Origin: Theocolax elegans
Lineage: Eukaryota > Arthropoda > Insecta > Hymenoptera > Cerocephalidae
DNA length: 64,000 nt
Reading direction: 5' to 3'
Assembly: GCA_026168455.1 (NCBI GenBank)
Contig: CM047426.1
Coordinates: 44,224,307 to 44,288,306, forward strand
Part shown: positions 11,520 to 21,881 of the stretch, piece after piece
Position numbering within the stretch: position 1 is the first letter of the stretch
Layout of the letters: the number at the start of each line of letters is the position of its first letter
Position numbers and translations under genes: made by a program
Notes under the pieces: model-generated
Told to the model about the DNA's origin: nothing
What the model saw: the letters and a program-made list of their open reading frames with translations, nothing else
Databases searched by the model: none

Positions 11520-11725
11520 CATGAGTATTAATTTAGGCTCCGTTATAATAATTTAACGATTATTTTATTATGGTATTAAATTAGTATTTTATTAAAATGC
11601 GATATTAAAATTTATAGTAACTAGAAACTCCTACATTGGTGAATTTTGTGAAAGATAATTTCGTCTATAGGTACATATTTCGTCTACAGGTACATATTTA
11701 GTACAAGCCTAAAAAGTGCATTGTA
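11520..11725 (+). repeat. MULE left terminal inverted repeat
   Basis: It starts CATGAGTATTAATTTAGG and is the inverted counterpart of 60016-60221. After GTGCATTGTA the arms lose register: the left arm holds about 90 extra bases, then GATGTAGTTCTTAATA matches again (11796 onward). Confidence 0.82.
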
Positions 11726-12244
11726 TCTTAATTACATAAAAATCTTAATTTTCCTTTAAATTAGACCCCAGTGGAATTAAAATGCAAGATGTAGTTCTTA
11801 ATATATGCTATATGAAATTATGTGTTTTTAGCGTTTTGGAGCGAATTTAAATGATCATAACTTTAGACCTAATTAACTTTCTTAAACAAGTAATACATAA
11901 TTAAGAAAGCAGCTTAGAATACCAATCGAACCGCGTTAGTGTTGTTGAAAGATATACAATTAATTGCATTTTCAGTGTGTAGCATATTAATTTGTATTTT
12001 ATATTTAAAAGCGTATATATTCAATAAATTGATATTCAAAATTCTAATATACAAAATTAAACAAGCCAACTTGTGCCTTCAATTTTCAATTTTATTCACA
12101 TCGAAAACCATCAGAACGGCATGAATACTTACAGCAGATTCTGAACCAGCAAAACAAAGAACGAGGCAAGGTTCACGTGGGTATCAGTTTAAGAAGTTCA
12201 CGTTTGAAATAAACACATTAAATATATGAAATGCACATTTTTTT

Positions 12245-12426
12245 TTATAAATACAATTTAATTACTGAACTTAAGGTTTTACACAATGAACAATTCAATT
12301 GGTCAGTTAAATAATTTTTTTGGTTTCGTGTGAACCAACCTATCACACACGGCTCGCATACTCCGTGGCCACACGGGACATAGACATGCGTTGGTGCATT
12401 CATTTTGCAAACATGGCATTCCTTGA
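12245..12426 (-). CDS. MULE gene exon 17: C-terminal RING finger
   Basis: A 182-nt exon with a TTTTCAG acceptor, read on the minus strand to TAA at 12245-12247. It encodes CHVC, then VPCGHGVCEPC, then CSLC: the C-x2-C / C-x-H-x2-C-x2-C / C-x2-C spacing of a C3HC4 RING. RING domains usually act as E3 ubiquitin ligases, so a role in protein turnover is inferred from the family. The exon joins in phase (1) to exon 16, which ends at 44864 about 32 kb away because Gypsy-2 sits in the intron. It is too short to appear as a long ORF. It could be an unrelated host exon trapped beside the transposon, but the phase match, strand and position inside the TIRs favour one gene. Confidence 0.75.
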
Positions 12427-12918
12427 CTGAAAATAAATGTCAAATAGTATTCTATATTAATAAATTTTCTTAGTATATATTTATTACTATATATTACTAC
12501 TATATATATATATATAATAGTGGCAAATAATATTGAAAAAAATACAATAAAAAAATTTAAGCAGTATTTTGCAATGCAACAAACCCTATTTCAAGGCTCA
12601 TAAAAAAATTCAATAAAATTCCGATACATAGTTTTTACGAACATGGCAAGGGTATTATTTTATAATTTTTTGTAATTCTGCACAATCGATCCGACTAATA
12701 AGTTTGTAAATAAATCGATTTACTAAAAAATTATTATTTCTTAATTAACTATTAATTATTTATCCAATCGAATTGTTTGTTAATTAGTGGTTAAGATTAT
12801 CTTTTGTGATAAAGTAATTTCATCGAATTTATAGAGTAAACGCCAATTTTAAAGCTTATTGCAGCAAATTTTGAAAAAATGTTTTAAATGCAGTTACAAA
12901 ATTTTATAATATAAATAG

Positions 12919-12922
<4 letters not shown>

Positions 12923-12980
<58 letters not shown>
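12923..12980. repeat. (AT)n microsatellite
   Basis: About 58 bases of nearly pure AT dinucleotide. Confidence 0.95.
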
Positions 12981-12982
<2 letters not shown>

Positions 12983-12994
12983 CGATTGCATTGT

Positions 12995-13640
12995 CTATGT
13001 TTCCTACAATGACTAAGTCATTCGCATGCTTCAAAATGTTATTATTTCGACAGCCAACGAGCCGAAGGCAAAGTCCAATAGTAAATTGCAATTGTATATA
13101 TATGTATATTATAATTATTATTGAGGAACAATGTAATACATATGAAATAATATGAAATTTAAAATGTTGAATCTACTATGTTTCCTGCAATGACTAAGTC
13201 ATCCACTAGCTTCAAAATGATTACCACTTTGGCAGCCAGTGAGCCAAAGGCGAGGTCCATTTATAAATATTATTGGTAACTACATAGTTCTTAAAAATAT
13301 GCAAATTAGTAGATTGTATCTATCATGTCTCCTACATTGACCCAAAGTCAGTCGCAAACTTCAAAGTGTTGCCACTTCGGCAGCCAGCGAGCCAAAGGCG
13401 AGGTCCAATGGTAGAATACAATCATAATAAAATATATTTGATCTATATAATATACAAAAAGTTATACGAAATATTTAATAAATAATTTTAGAAAAACATT
13501 ATAATTTATTGGAAAAAATTGCTTTTAAGTTGAATTTCTTATATTTCCTACAAGGACTAATAGTCATTCATAAGCTTCAGAGTATTACTACTTCGACAGC
13601 CAATGAGCCAAAAGCGAGGTCTACAAGTAGAATTCAACGA
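12995..13640. repeat. Four degenerate units of a satellite-like repeat
   Basis: Units begin near 12998, 13179, 13325 and 13545. Each shares a core of the type CCTACAATGACTAAGTCA, then GCTTCAAA, then GCAGCCAGCGAGCCAAAGG. Spacing is irregular (146-220 bp), so the array is old. Confidence 0.8.
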
Positions 13641-14707
13641 AAAGCTTATTATGCAAATGAAGTACAAATATACCAAGAGGCTGTCTTAACAATTGAATAT
13701 CTTATTTTTAATAAAAATATTTTACTTACAATTAGATAGGTTAGTTAGGGATATTTATTAAATTTAGCATCGTATTCTTCACATTACACTAAGCATTATT
13801 AGCTTTCCTTTGTCCACTTCTTCATTCCGCTTTGTTGTACCTTGTGAGAATTATCGTCATTCGAATATTCAAATTTGATTCATTCGGTTATATTATCCTC
13901 ATGAATCTTATGATGATTTATGACGTGTATTATGCCATTCTTACTTTACTTTTTGTTGTTTGTACAGAGTCTTCTTTACCATAGGTAGCTATTAACAAGT
14001 GCATCAAAAATCATATCTGATAATTAATACTTTCTTAATGGTAAAAATTCAATTTTGCAAAATTAATCATATAAATCATATATACACAATTTAAAGCTTA
14101 GCGGCAAATTTTATGTAATTATTATGTGAATCGAATCCTGGCATATATAATGCATCCATTAGCGACAATGTGAACGGTAACTTCAAGACACATACATTTC
14201 AATCAAATCTGATAATAATTCAATAATCTAATGATAACCTTTAAATAATTAATATTAAGTTTTTAGAAATACGCATATAATTATTTACATGCAATATTTA
14301 GATTTCGACATAGTCTTATTTTTTGAGTTCTACTTTATTAGCGTATATTCTTAGAAATAATAAATATTAAATTGCAAATTACTATAAAATAGTATTTTAA
14401 ACATAGGTAAAAAACAGATATCGTGCAGGATTTTTTAATTTCACCCTGTGGAAAGTTCGATTTTCAGTACTCATTTTTCGAAGTGTGTGTGGAAAAACGC
14501 CCTTTCCCAAAGGAGAGTTGCATGAATAATAACTTATCATTTATAATTTTAAAATGTTGATAGAATAATTTCGTATCATTTATAATTTCATAGACTAACC
14601 AAGTATATAATTCTTGATAGAAAGTAAAGTACACTCACCTTTTAAAAAAGACAAATAATTTAATACAAAATGCGTTTTCTTCTGAATTACGTATAGTGAT
14701 TGAACTT

Positions 14708-17700
14708 TGTGACGTATATAACTACATATAATTAAATTATTTAATAAATACGTAATTTTATATAAAGAGGATATAGGGCATCAAAATAGATTTCTTAGAA
14801 AGACCAATGAACTATATATAAATGTAAATATCCACAAGAATATTGTCAGCTGAAATTGACTAACATGTAAATTCCTAGAATTATAGCGCGTCACGATTTA
14901 AAGCGCAAATTTAGAAATATAAAAATGCAATTGCAGTTATACTAAAAATAAATATTTTATAATTAAATAAATAATTAAATTGTAAATAGAATATTATTAC
15001 ATAATAAAATTAATGCAAATATTCAATTTAAAATGTATAAAAAAGAATTTGATTTTTAATTTTACGACAACCCTGGCGGAAGTATTCTGTGTATATTTTC
15101 GTACATTTCTGTACCTTTCCGTACATTTTGGAACATTTTCATATATTTCCGTACATTTCTGTAGATGTCTGTACATTTCTGTACATTTCTGTACATTTCT
15201 GTACATTTCTGTACATTTCTGTACATTTCTGTACATTTCTGTACATTTCTGTACATTTCTGTACATTTTTATCAGTTTTTAGACTTTTTTGCAAAAATGT
15301 ACAGAAATGTACAGAAATGTACAGAAATATACAGAAATGTACAGACATCTACAAAAATGTACGGAAATGTACAGAAATGTGTGAATATGTACGGGAATGT
15401 ACAAGAATGTACAAGGATATGAGCTCAACAATTTCGAATAAAGAAATATTAAATTTTATTCATTTCAATTAGAAATAAGCCAAAATTAATAAAGGAATAA
15501 CTATAAATCAAACTGCAATAATTGGCAATTGTTTTTTTTTATTTAAACTATATTTATGAAGCATTAATCTCCAATACAGGCTTCTGGTACATTTATTATA
15601 TAATTCTTATTATTAACATTCATTAAAATACATTGCGTGTACAAATCTTTTATTTTTAATATAATAAAAAAATAATATAATATAATATAAACGAGAGAGC
15701 GAGAGAGAGAGAACGAGCGAGCGAGAGAGAGAACGAGAGAGCGAGAGAGAGAACGAGCGAGCGAGAGACAGAACGAGCGAGCGAGAGAGAGAACGAGTGA
15801 GAGAGAGAGAGCTTCCATGACTGATAAGTCATGGTACTCGTCAGTGTGCAGAACACACTGGATCTCGTGAGTGCGCGCGGAGTTTATATATGCCCGGCTG
15901 CTTCGCGCCCCCTCCCCGTCAGACGATACGTATTGAGCGCATGTGTGCTTTGTTACGTGCCAGAGAGAGGGAGATAGTGGGAGGGAGAGAGGGGATTATG
16001 ATATTAATAATAATAATTATTATTATTATTATTAATAATGATAATGATAATGATAATCATAATGATAAACATAATGATAATTATAATGATAATTATAATG
16101 ATAATGATAATGATAATAATAATCATAATGATTTTTTTTTTTTTTTTTTAAGAGGGAGGGAAATCAATTTATTGCCGAGGTGCGGGACTCTTCAAAATCC
16201 TCGGATTATTCATAATAATGATAATGATAATTATAATTATTATTATTTTAATTATTATGTTATTATTCATAACGAAAATGATAATTATTATTCACAAGAG
16301 GAAGAGGTAGTGGATGAAGGAGAGAATTTCATGTGTAATCCATTTGCTCTCTGTGTTTTACAGAGTTGAGATTGTTGTTATTATTCAGAATAAAATTATC
16401 AATATTAACACTCACATTACAAATGGTTGTACAAATTAAGATGGCGATTTCTCAGCCAATATTTAATCATTACGTAACAATTATATTTAGTCAATTCATA
16501 ATAATTCCTATAATAAGTTTATAATTATATTTTTAATTATTTAAATCTAATAATAAGTTTGAATAAAATATTATGACGATTTTTAGTCACATTTAGTTAA
16601 TTCATATATATAATATACAATATTGTTATGTCTCTAATTAATAATAAACTAATTAATAATAAGTAATTATGTTACCCTCCCCATATGGTTTTGTATATTT
16701 ATGTACATTACCGTACATATTCATACATTTTTATACATTTCTGTAAATTTCCGTATATTTTTGTACATTTCCGTACATTTCTGTACATTTCTGTACATTT
16801 TTGTACATTTTTGTACATTTCTGTAAAAAAGTCTAAAAACTGATAAATATGTACAGAAATGTACAGAAATGTACGGAAATGTACAGAAATGTACAGAGAT
16901 GTACAATGAATACTTCCGCCAGGGAAAACATAAATTAATTATAAAAATTATATGTTTATGCAAAATCAGTATGCGAAGATATTTGTACATTTAAAAATAA
17001 TAGAAATTATAATATATTTAGTTTTGTAATTGTGTAAAAAACAAAGTGAAATTTATGAGTAGAATAAAAAACGATTGTAAATAGAAAAAATGAATTTAAG
17101 ATTATTTTTAAATGTAGAAATAAGTGAGGTTATAGAATTAATACAAAAATTATAGAAATAAAAGTAATTACAAAAATGCATATGATATAAAAATAAATAT
17201 GCAATTATTTCTTGTAAATAATTAGAAATTTAGATAATATTATATGTATATAGAAACAAGAAAGAAATTATGATTTAAAATAAAAAATCAAAACACGAAG
17301 TTGATGTAAAATATAACGAAAAATGGTTAAAAAGGATTAGTACTATAATGAGGTAAAGATAGTATATAAAGGACGGAAATTTATATACAAGGATTCATTG
17401 ATATATAAGCCTTCGTAGCATTAACATTAAATTTCATATTTTTTTAGTACAAGTCCTTTTATTATAAGGATTTGTAATGAAATTAAATAAATAAATATTG
17501 TAAATATATATATATGAAAAATTTATAGTTATTCATTTAAGTATTATTAAATTACACACTACCGTTTCTATGGCCCAATGCGTGGTGATAGAAATGTGTA
17601 TAATACATACACAAGATACGCTAATTAATACATTCAAATACACACTCCAGTTATAATAGCCAATGTGTGCTAATATAATGTGTCTCAATTTACACATAAA

Positions 17701-17831
17701 ACCAGGATTAATAAGTCTGCAACAAGATATAGATGCATAGATGGTTTCGTACCTAACTTACATCTAATCTAATAACAAGCAGCAAAAATCTATAGTAACG
17801 GTAAAACCCAAAGAAAGGTTGGCACGTCACA
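14708..17831 (+). repeat. Gypsy-2 5' LTR, interrupted
   Basis: It matches the 3' LTR (42969-44219) with few differences, but holds an extra 1854 bp at 15071-16924. Another small difference is a roughly 14-bp indel near 17038. Confidence 0.92.
15071..16924. mobile_element. TIR element with GTACATTTCT decamer arrays, inserted in the Gypsy-2 LTR
   Basis: The ends are perfect 17-bp inverted repeats, CCCTGGCGGAAGTATTC and its complement. The uninterrupted 3' LTR gives the empty site, which implies a 2-bp duplication (AA). Just inside each end lie tandem decamers (TGTACATTTC in one direction, GAAATGTACA in the other) around a shared spacer with TCAGTTTTTAGACTTTTTT. The middle has GA-rich (15690-15815) and GAT/AAT-rich (15990-16280) low-complexity DNA. 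No transposase; ORFs here are repeat artefacts. Superfamily not recognised. Confidence 0.83.
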
Positions 17832-17834
17832 AAA

Positions 17835-17852
17835 TGGCGCTCGGACAGGGAC
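17835..17852 (+). promoter_or_regulatory. Gypsy-2 primer binding site
   Basis: TGGCGCTCGGACAGGGAC lies three bases after the LTR. It matches the tRNA-Lys(3)-type PBS at 16 of 18 positions. Confidence 0.82.
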
Positions 17853-17925
17853 CTGATAAAAATCAAATTACGTATAAATATATTTGTAAAATAAAAATTC
17901 TGTAAAAATTGAGTACACATGCTTA

Positions 17926-18601
17926 CAAGGGAAGTACATGACCTCCGGGAAACGGATCTCATCCTAACTTTGGTATGTCTTTTATAATATAAAAATATGA
18001 AGAAAGCCAAGTTATCTCTTGCCAATGGCCACTTTTACGGAAGTTATTCGACATCCAATAATAATAGCAGTAAAAGTTACTTCCAATTCGATCGCTTATA
18101 ACTCGGAAACAAATAAAGGTAAACAATCAAACCAAAAACCAGAAGAAAGTTGAGTTCAAGTAGATATGGTTTGAAAAAAAAGAAGCTCAAATTGCTTAAT
18201 TTGAAGCAAAGTTATGAAGAAAATAAGAAATTGAAGAAATTTTATCCAAAATTTAATATGAAAAATTTATTGTTTCTTTTGGCCTAATAATCTTCAATTT
18301 CTTATTTTCTTCATAACTTTGCTTCAAATTAAGCAATTTGAGCTTCTTTTTTTCAAACCATATCTACTTGAACTCAACTTTCTTCTGGTTTTTGATTTGA
18401 TTGTTTATCTTTATTTGTTTCTGAGTTATAAGCGACCGAATTGGAAGTAATTTTTACTGCTATTATTATTGAATGTCGAATAACTTCCGTAAAAGTGGCC
18501 ATTGGCAAGAGATAACTTGGCTTTCTTTAGATTTTTATATTATAAAAAACATACCAAAGTTAGGATGAGATCCGTTTCCCGGAGGTCATGTACTTCCCTT
18601 G
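17926..18601. mobile_element. 676-bp foldback element with TTA duplication, in the Gypsy-2 leader
   Basis: The two halves are near-perfect inverted copies, starting CAAGGGAAGTACATGACC on each strand, with only a short loop near 18260. TTA flanks both sides (17923-17925, 18602-18604). A 3-bp TTA/TAA duplication fits PIF/Harbinger-type transposition, an inference only. Non-coding. Confidence 0.83.
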
Positions 18602-18729
18602 TTAGATAAATTTTATTTTACACGTACAAAATTTTCTACTGTAATTTAGAAGTAGAATTACGTATTTGCAATTAATCATAGGATATACCAATATTAATAG
18701 TAATAATTAAACAAATTTATAGAGTTACA

Positions 18730-19134
18730 ATGATCAATCGTTATGATTCGTCAATTTTTGACAATAATTTGCACGCGTCAACATATCAATTAAATGATTT
18801 AGTGTTGCAAAACGCGGAAAAGATTGAAGATCAAGAATCATTATTATTAAAATATAAAGAAGGATTAGAATTTATTGCTGAAAATTGTGATAAATTAGTT
18901 AAAAAGGTACACATTTTGGAAAATCATTTAGAATCAATCAAAGATAAAAATGATCTTTTAGAAAAACAAAATAGATTTCTAAAACATGAATTAACAAGTT
19001 TTCGAGAAATAACGGAACAAAATATTCAATTTATTCAAGGAAAATATGTACAATTAGCAACTAGAGTTGTATTAATTGAAAGTTATATAAAAAATAATTT
19101 AACTAAAAAATTCGAAAATTTAAAAATAAAATAA
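18730..19134 (+). CDS. Gypsy-2 ORF0: small predicted coiled-coil protein
   Basis: A 134-codon ORF, ATG to TAA, ahead of gag. It is rich in Lys, Glu, Asn and Leu, with a heptad-like stretch around residues 35-90 (KKVHILENHLESIKDKNDLL) that predicts a coiled coil. It has no cysteine pattern, signal peptide or membrane segment. Codon use is as AT-rich as gag next to it, so it belongs to the element. I do not recognise it. It may be an accessory protein or a remnant of a duplicated Gag N-terminus, as Gag here is also coiled-coil-rich. Confidence 0.65.
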   Translation: MINRYDSSIFDNNLHASTYQLNDLVLQNAEKIEDQESLLLKYKEGLEFIAENCDKLVKKVHILENHLESIKDKNDLLEKQNRFLKHELTSFREITEQNIQFIQGKYVQLATRVVLIESYIKNNLTKKFENLKIK

Positions 19135-19583
19135 TATAAATAAATTAAAACTCAAATGAAAACTTACACTAAGAAAATTTAAAATGATTAATTTTCGCGC
19201 GTTTGTCTAAAAGTTTAGCAGCGTAGGATATTGAATTTATAGAAAATCAGTGGTTACGACTATGCGACCGCGCTCTCTGTCAATATACCGAGAGTCAAAT
19301 GTTTCTCACTCGCACTAATAGCTTATATATAGGTAATATATATGGTAATTATTATATGGATAGTATATATACGTTATAACAATAAAAAAGCAGTTAAAGC
19401 ATATAAATTTTAACAAAACATTAAATGAAATAAAAATTAATCAATATAGATAAATAAAATTTGGATTAAATATAAACTCGAACATAAAGTATTAATTATA
19501 TAAAAATTTTTATTAAATATTAATATTTTAAACTTGCTTGTTAATATATAGATATTGAATTTATATTATATAAATTTTTCAAA

Positions 19584-20882
19584 ATGGCAAAAAGAAAATC
19601 AAGTATATATTTGTTAAATATGCAAAATTCTTTTAATAATGAAGAAATAACTGAAATCGATAAAAAACGTAATGCTCGGGAAAAGGCTGTTACAGAAGAA
19701 TTAAAGTTAATAGATGAAAAACAAACAGAAATTGAATTAAACCAAAACAATATAGATGTAATTGATAATTATAGAAAAGAATGTAATGAAAATATTAATC
19801 TATTGAATCAAAAATTAATAGAACAAAATGAAGTGTTATCTGATAATTTAAAAATGGTAAACAATGAAGTTAAAAAATTGAGAATAGAAAATAATGAATT
19901 AAAAGTATTAGTTTTAAATGATGATCTATATTTAGAATTAAAAAATTATTTTTCAAATAAAATAAAAGAAATGGAATTGGAATATGATAAGAGAATACAA
20001 GATCTTGAAAAATTTTCTAAAAAATCAAATGAAAAAGTAATTGAATATAATCAAACATTTAATTCTACTGAATCAATGCCTAAAATTAAAATTGATTTAC
20101 CAAAGTTTTCGGGACAGCCTTATGAACGACCAATGCGTTTTTTAATCGATTTAGAAAAATATGTTAATAACTATAATTTAAATTTTAATGAAATATGTGC
20201 TAGCATATCACAATCATTAACCGATTCAGCAAAAGAATGGTGGTACATACAAGAATCAGAAATAGAAACATTTAATCAATTTATTAAAGTGTTTAAAGAT
20301 AGATATTGGAATCAAACTTTACAAAGATCTGCAAAAAGAAAAGTAGAATTTGGCCAATATAATGAATATAATAAATGGTCAAGAGTAGAATATGCTACAT
20401 ATATATTTGGTTTAATAAAAGAATTAGATATGGATTTTTCTGAAACAGAAATAGTAAATAAAATTAGTGAACATTTTGAAAAATCAATACGATATGCAAT
20501 TTTGGGACAACAAGGAAAAAATAAAAGTCACTTATTTAAAATTCTAGCGGATTTTGACGCAGATAAAATTCGTGAAAAGAGGAATGATAATTCTCAAAAG
20601 AAAATTGAACAACCAAATAGATATAATGAAAATGATAAATATAAAGATAAATATAAACAAAAAGAAAATTTTGAAAGATATAATAAACAAAATAGATCCT
20701 GGGAAAATAAAAGAAACTCAACCGAGATAAATGCTATTGAAACGGTTAAACCAATAAAAAAAATAATTAAACCAATATATGAAAAAAAATATGAAAATGA
20801 TTATAATAATATAGATGTACTTGACGTAAGTTTAAAAAATGATTCAAGCATACAAATCCATAAAACCGATTCGGGAAACTAA
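19584..20882 (+). CDS. gag: Gypsy-2 Gag
   Basis: An intact 432-codon ORF. Residues ~20-150 are strongly coiled-coil (repeated Lys/Glu/Leu/Asn heptads). Then comes the Gag capsid region: PKIKIDLPKFSGQPYERPMR, AKEWWYIQESEIETFNQF and FKDRYW match the retrotransposon Gag core. The C-terminus is basic and Asn/Lys-rich without a visible CCHC knuckle, which is unusual. The ORF ends at TAA 20880-20882, directly after a GGGAAAC slippery site, so Gag-Pol is expected from -1 frameshifting. Gag forms the particle. Confidence 0.9.
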   Translation: MAKRKSSIYLLNMQNSFNNEEITEIDKKRNAREKAVTEELKLIDEKQTEIELNQNNIDVIDNYRKECNENINLLNQKLIEQNEVLSDNLKMVNNEVKKLRIENNELKVLVLNDDLYLELKNYFSNKIKEMELEYDKRIQDLEKFSKKSNEKVIEYNQTFNSTESMPKIKIDLPKFSGQPYERPMRFLIDLEKYVNNYNLNFNEICASISQSLTDSAKEWWYIQESEIETFNQFIKVFKDRYWNQTLQRSAKRKVEFGQYNEYNKWSRVEYATYIFGLIKELDMDFSETEIVNKISEHFEKSIRYAILGQQGKNKSHLFKILADFDADKIREKRNDNSQKKIEQPNRYNENDKYKDKYKQKENFERYNKQNRSWENKRNSTEINAIETVKPIKKIIKPIYEKKYENDYNNIDVLDVSLKNDSSIQIHKTDSGN

Positions 20883-20932
20883 AAAGAGTTGTATTTTGTA
20901 ACTCGGATAAGGAAAAAACACAAAATACAACT
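20873..20932 (+). promoter_or_regulatory. Programmed -1 ribosomal frameshift signal (GGGAAAC plus stem-loop)
   Basis: GGGAAAC at 20873-20879 is in the right phase (G GGA AAC relative to gag), immediately before the gag stop. Seven bases downstream, AGTTGTATTTTGT (20887-20899) is perfectly complementary to ACAAAATACAACT (20920-20932), giving a 13-bp stem with a 20-nt loop. A shift of -1 enters the frame that leads without a stop into the protease. Confidence 0.85.
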
Positions 20933-21881
20933 GAAAAAATTCAAGAACCTAAAAACATTGAAATAAATACAATATTTCAAGATCCTCGTGAAGATTTAAT
21001 TTATGATATTGAACCAAATAATGAAAATATTAAAAATGAAAAAATAATTGAGAAATGTCCTGAAATAAATATAAAAATTGAAGGAATAGAAATAAATGCC
21101 TTAATAGATACTGGGAGTGAAATAACTTGCATATCAGAAGAATTTTATAATAAAAATAAAAATCAATTCAAAAATAAACCTACATTACCAATATCAGGAA
21201 AAATTATTAAAGGTGCAACGGGTTTAAAATCAACACGAATTAAGCAACAAGTTTTACTTAAAACAAATATAGGTGGATTAATGGAAAATTTGACGTTTAT
21301 AGTAATACCAAAATTAATAAGACCTTGTATATTAGGTTATGATTCTCAAAAAATTTTAAAAATGTTAATTGATACGGTTAATAATGAAATTATATACGAA
21401 GTTGGGGAAAAGATCGGTAATATAAAATTTAATTAAATACAAATAAACTCAAAAGAGTATGAAACTATGTCAATTGAATTTGAGGATGATCTAGAAAATA
21501 AAGATTTAGAATTCAATTGGAACAAATAAATCGTCTAATTTAGACTATGATTATGATACCATATCCGAAAAGGAAATCAATGATCAAATAAATTCTAGTG
21601 TAATTTTAAATAATACACAGAAAAATAAATTAAAAAACTTAATATATAAATATAAAACCGTATTCCAAAGAACCCCAGGACAACTTCTAGATTTAAAGTA
21701 TCAATTAAAAATACGTAATGAAATAACATATTATTCAAAACCATATCCTATACCTATAGCCTATCGTGAAAGAGTGAAAAAGGAAGTAGAAAAAATGTTA
21801 GATTTCGGTATTATTCGACGATCTACAAGCCCATATATAAATCCTTGTGTAATTGTACCTAAAAAAGACGGATCAATAAGA
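20879..21881 (+). pseudogene. pol: Gypsy-2 Pol, first part: protease and RT N-terminus, cut by the Polinton
   Basis: After the frameshift the frame runs through an acidic linker into a retropepsin: INALIDTGSEITCI is the catalytic D-T-G loop and CILGYDS the second motif. TAA at 21434-21436 and another near 21527 plus a frame change break the link to RT. RT begins with a typical lead-in (FQRTPGQLLDLKYQLKI, MLDFGIIRRSTSPYINP, CVIVPKKDGSI). It stops at 21881, the last base of the TSD before the Polinton, and resumes at 39044. The stops are few and some lie in A/T runs, so sequence error is possible. Confidence 0.85.

Larger units (their letters stand above)
12427..14703 (-). other. MULE last intron, left part; repeat-rich, no gene
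   Basis: AT-rich. It holds an (AT)n microsatellite, four degenerate satellite-like units, and plain AT-rich sequence from 13740. The small ORF at 13509-13739 lies partly inside the repeat units and is not supported as a gene. Confidence 0.6.

Noticed and set aside
15165..15275. CRISPR-like regular repeats
   Set aside because: A 10-bp unit without spacers in an animal transposon; a minisatellite.
15089..15472. ORFs of 85-127 codons on both strands rich in Tyr, Cys, Phe, Thr
   Set aside because: They are the decamer repeat translated in different frames; no start context or conservation.
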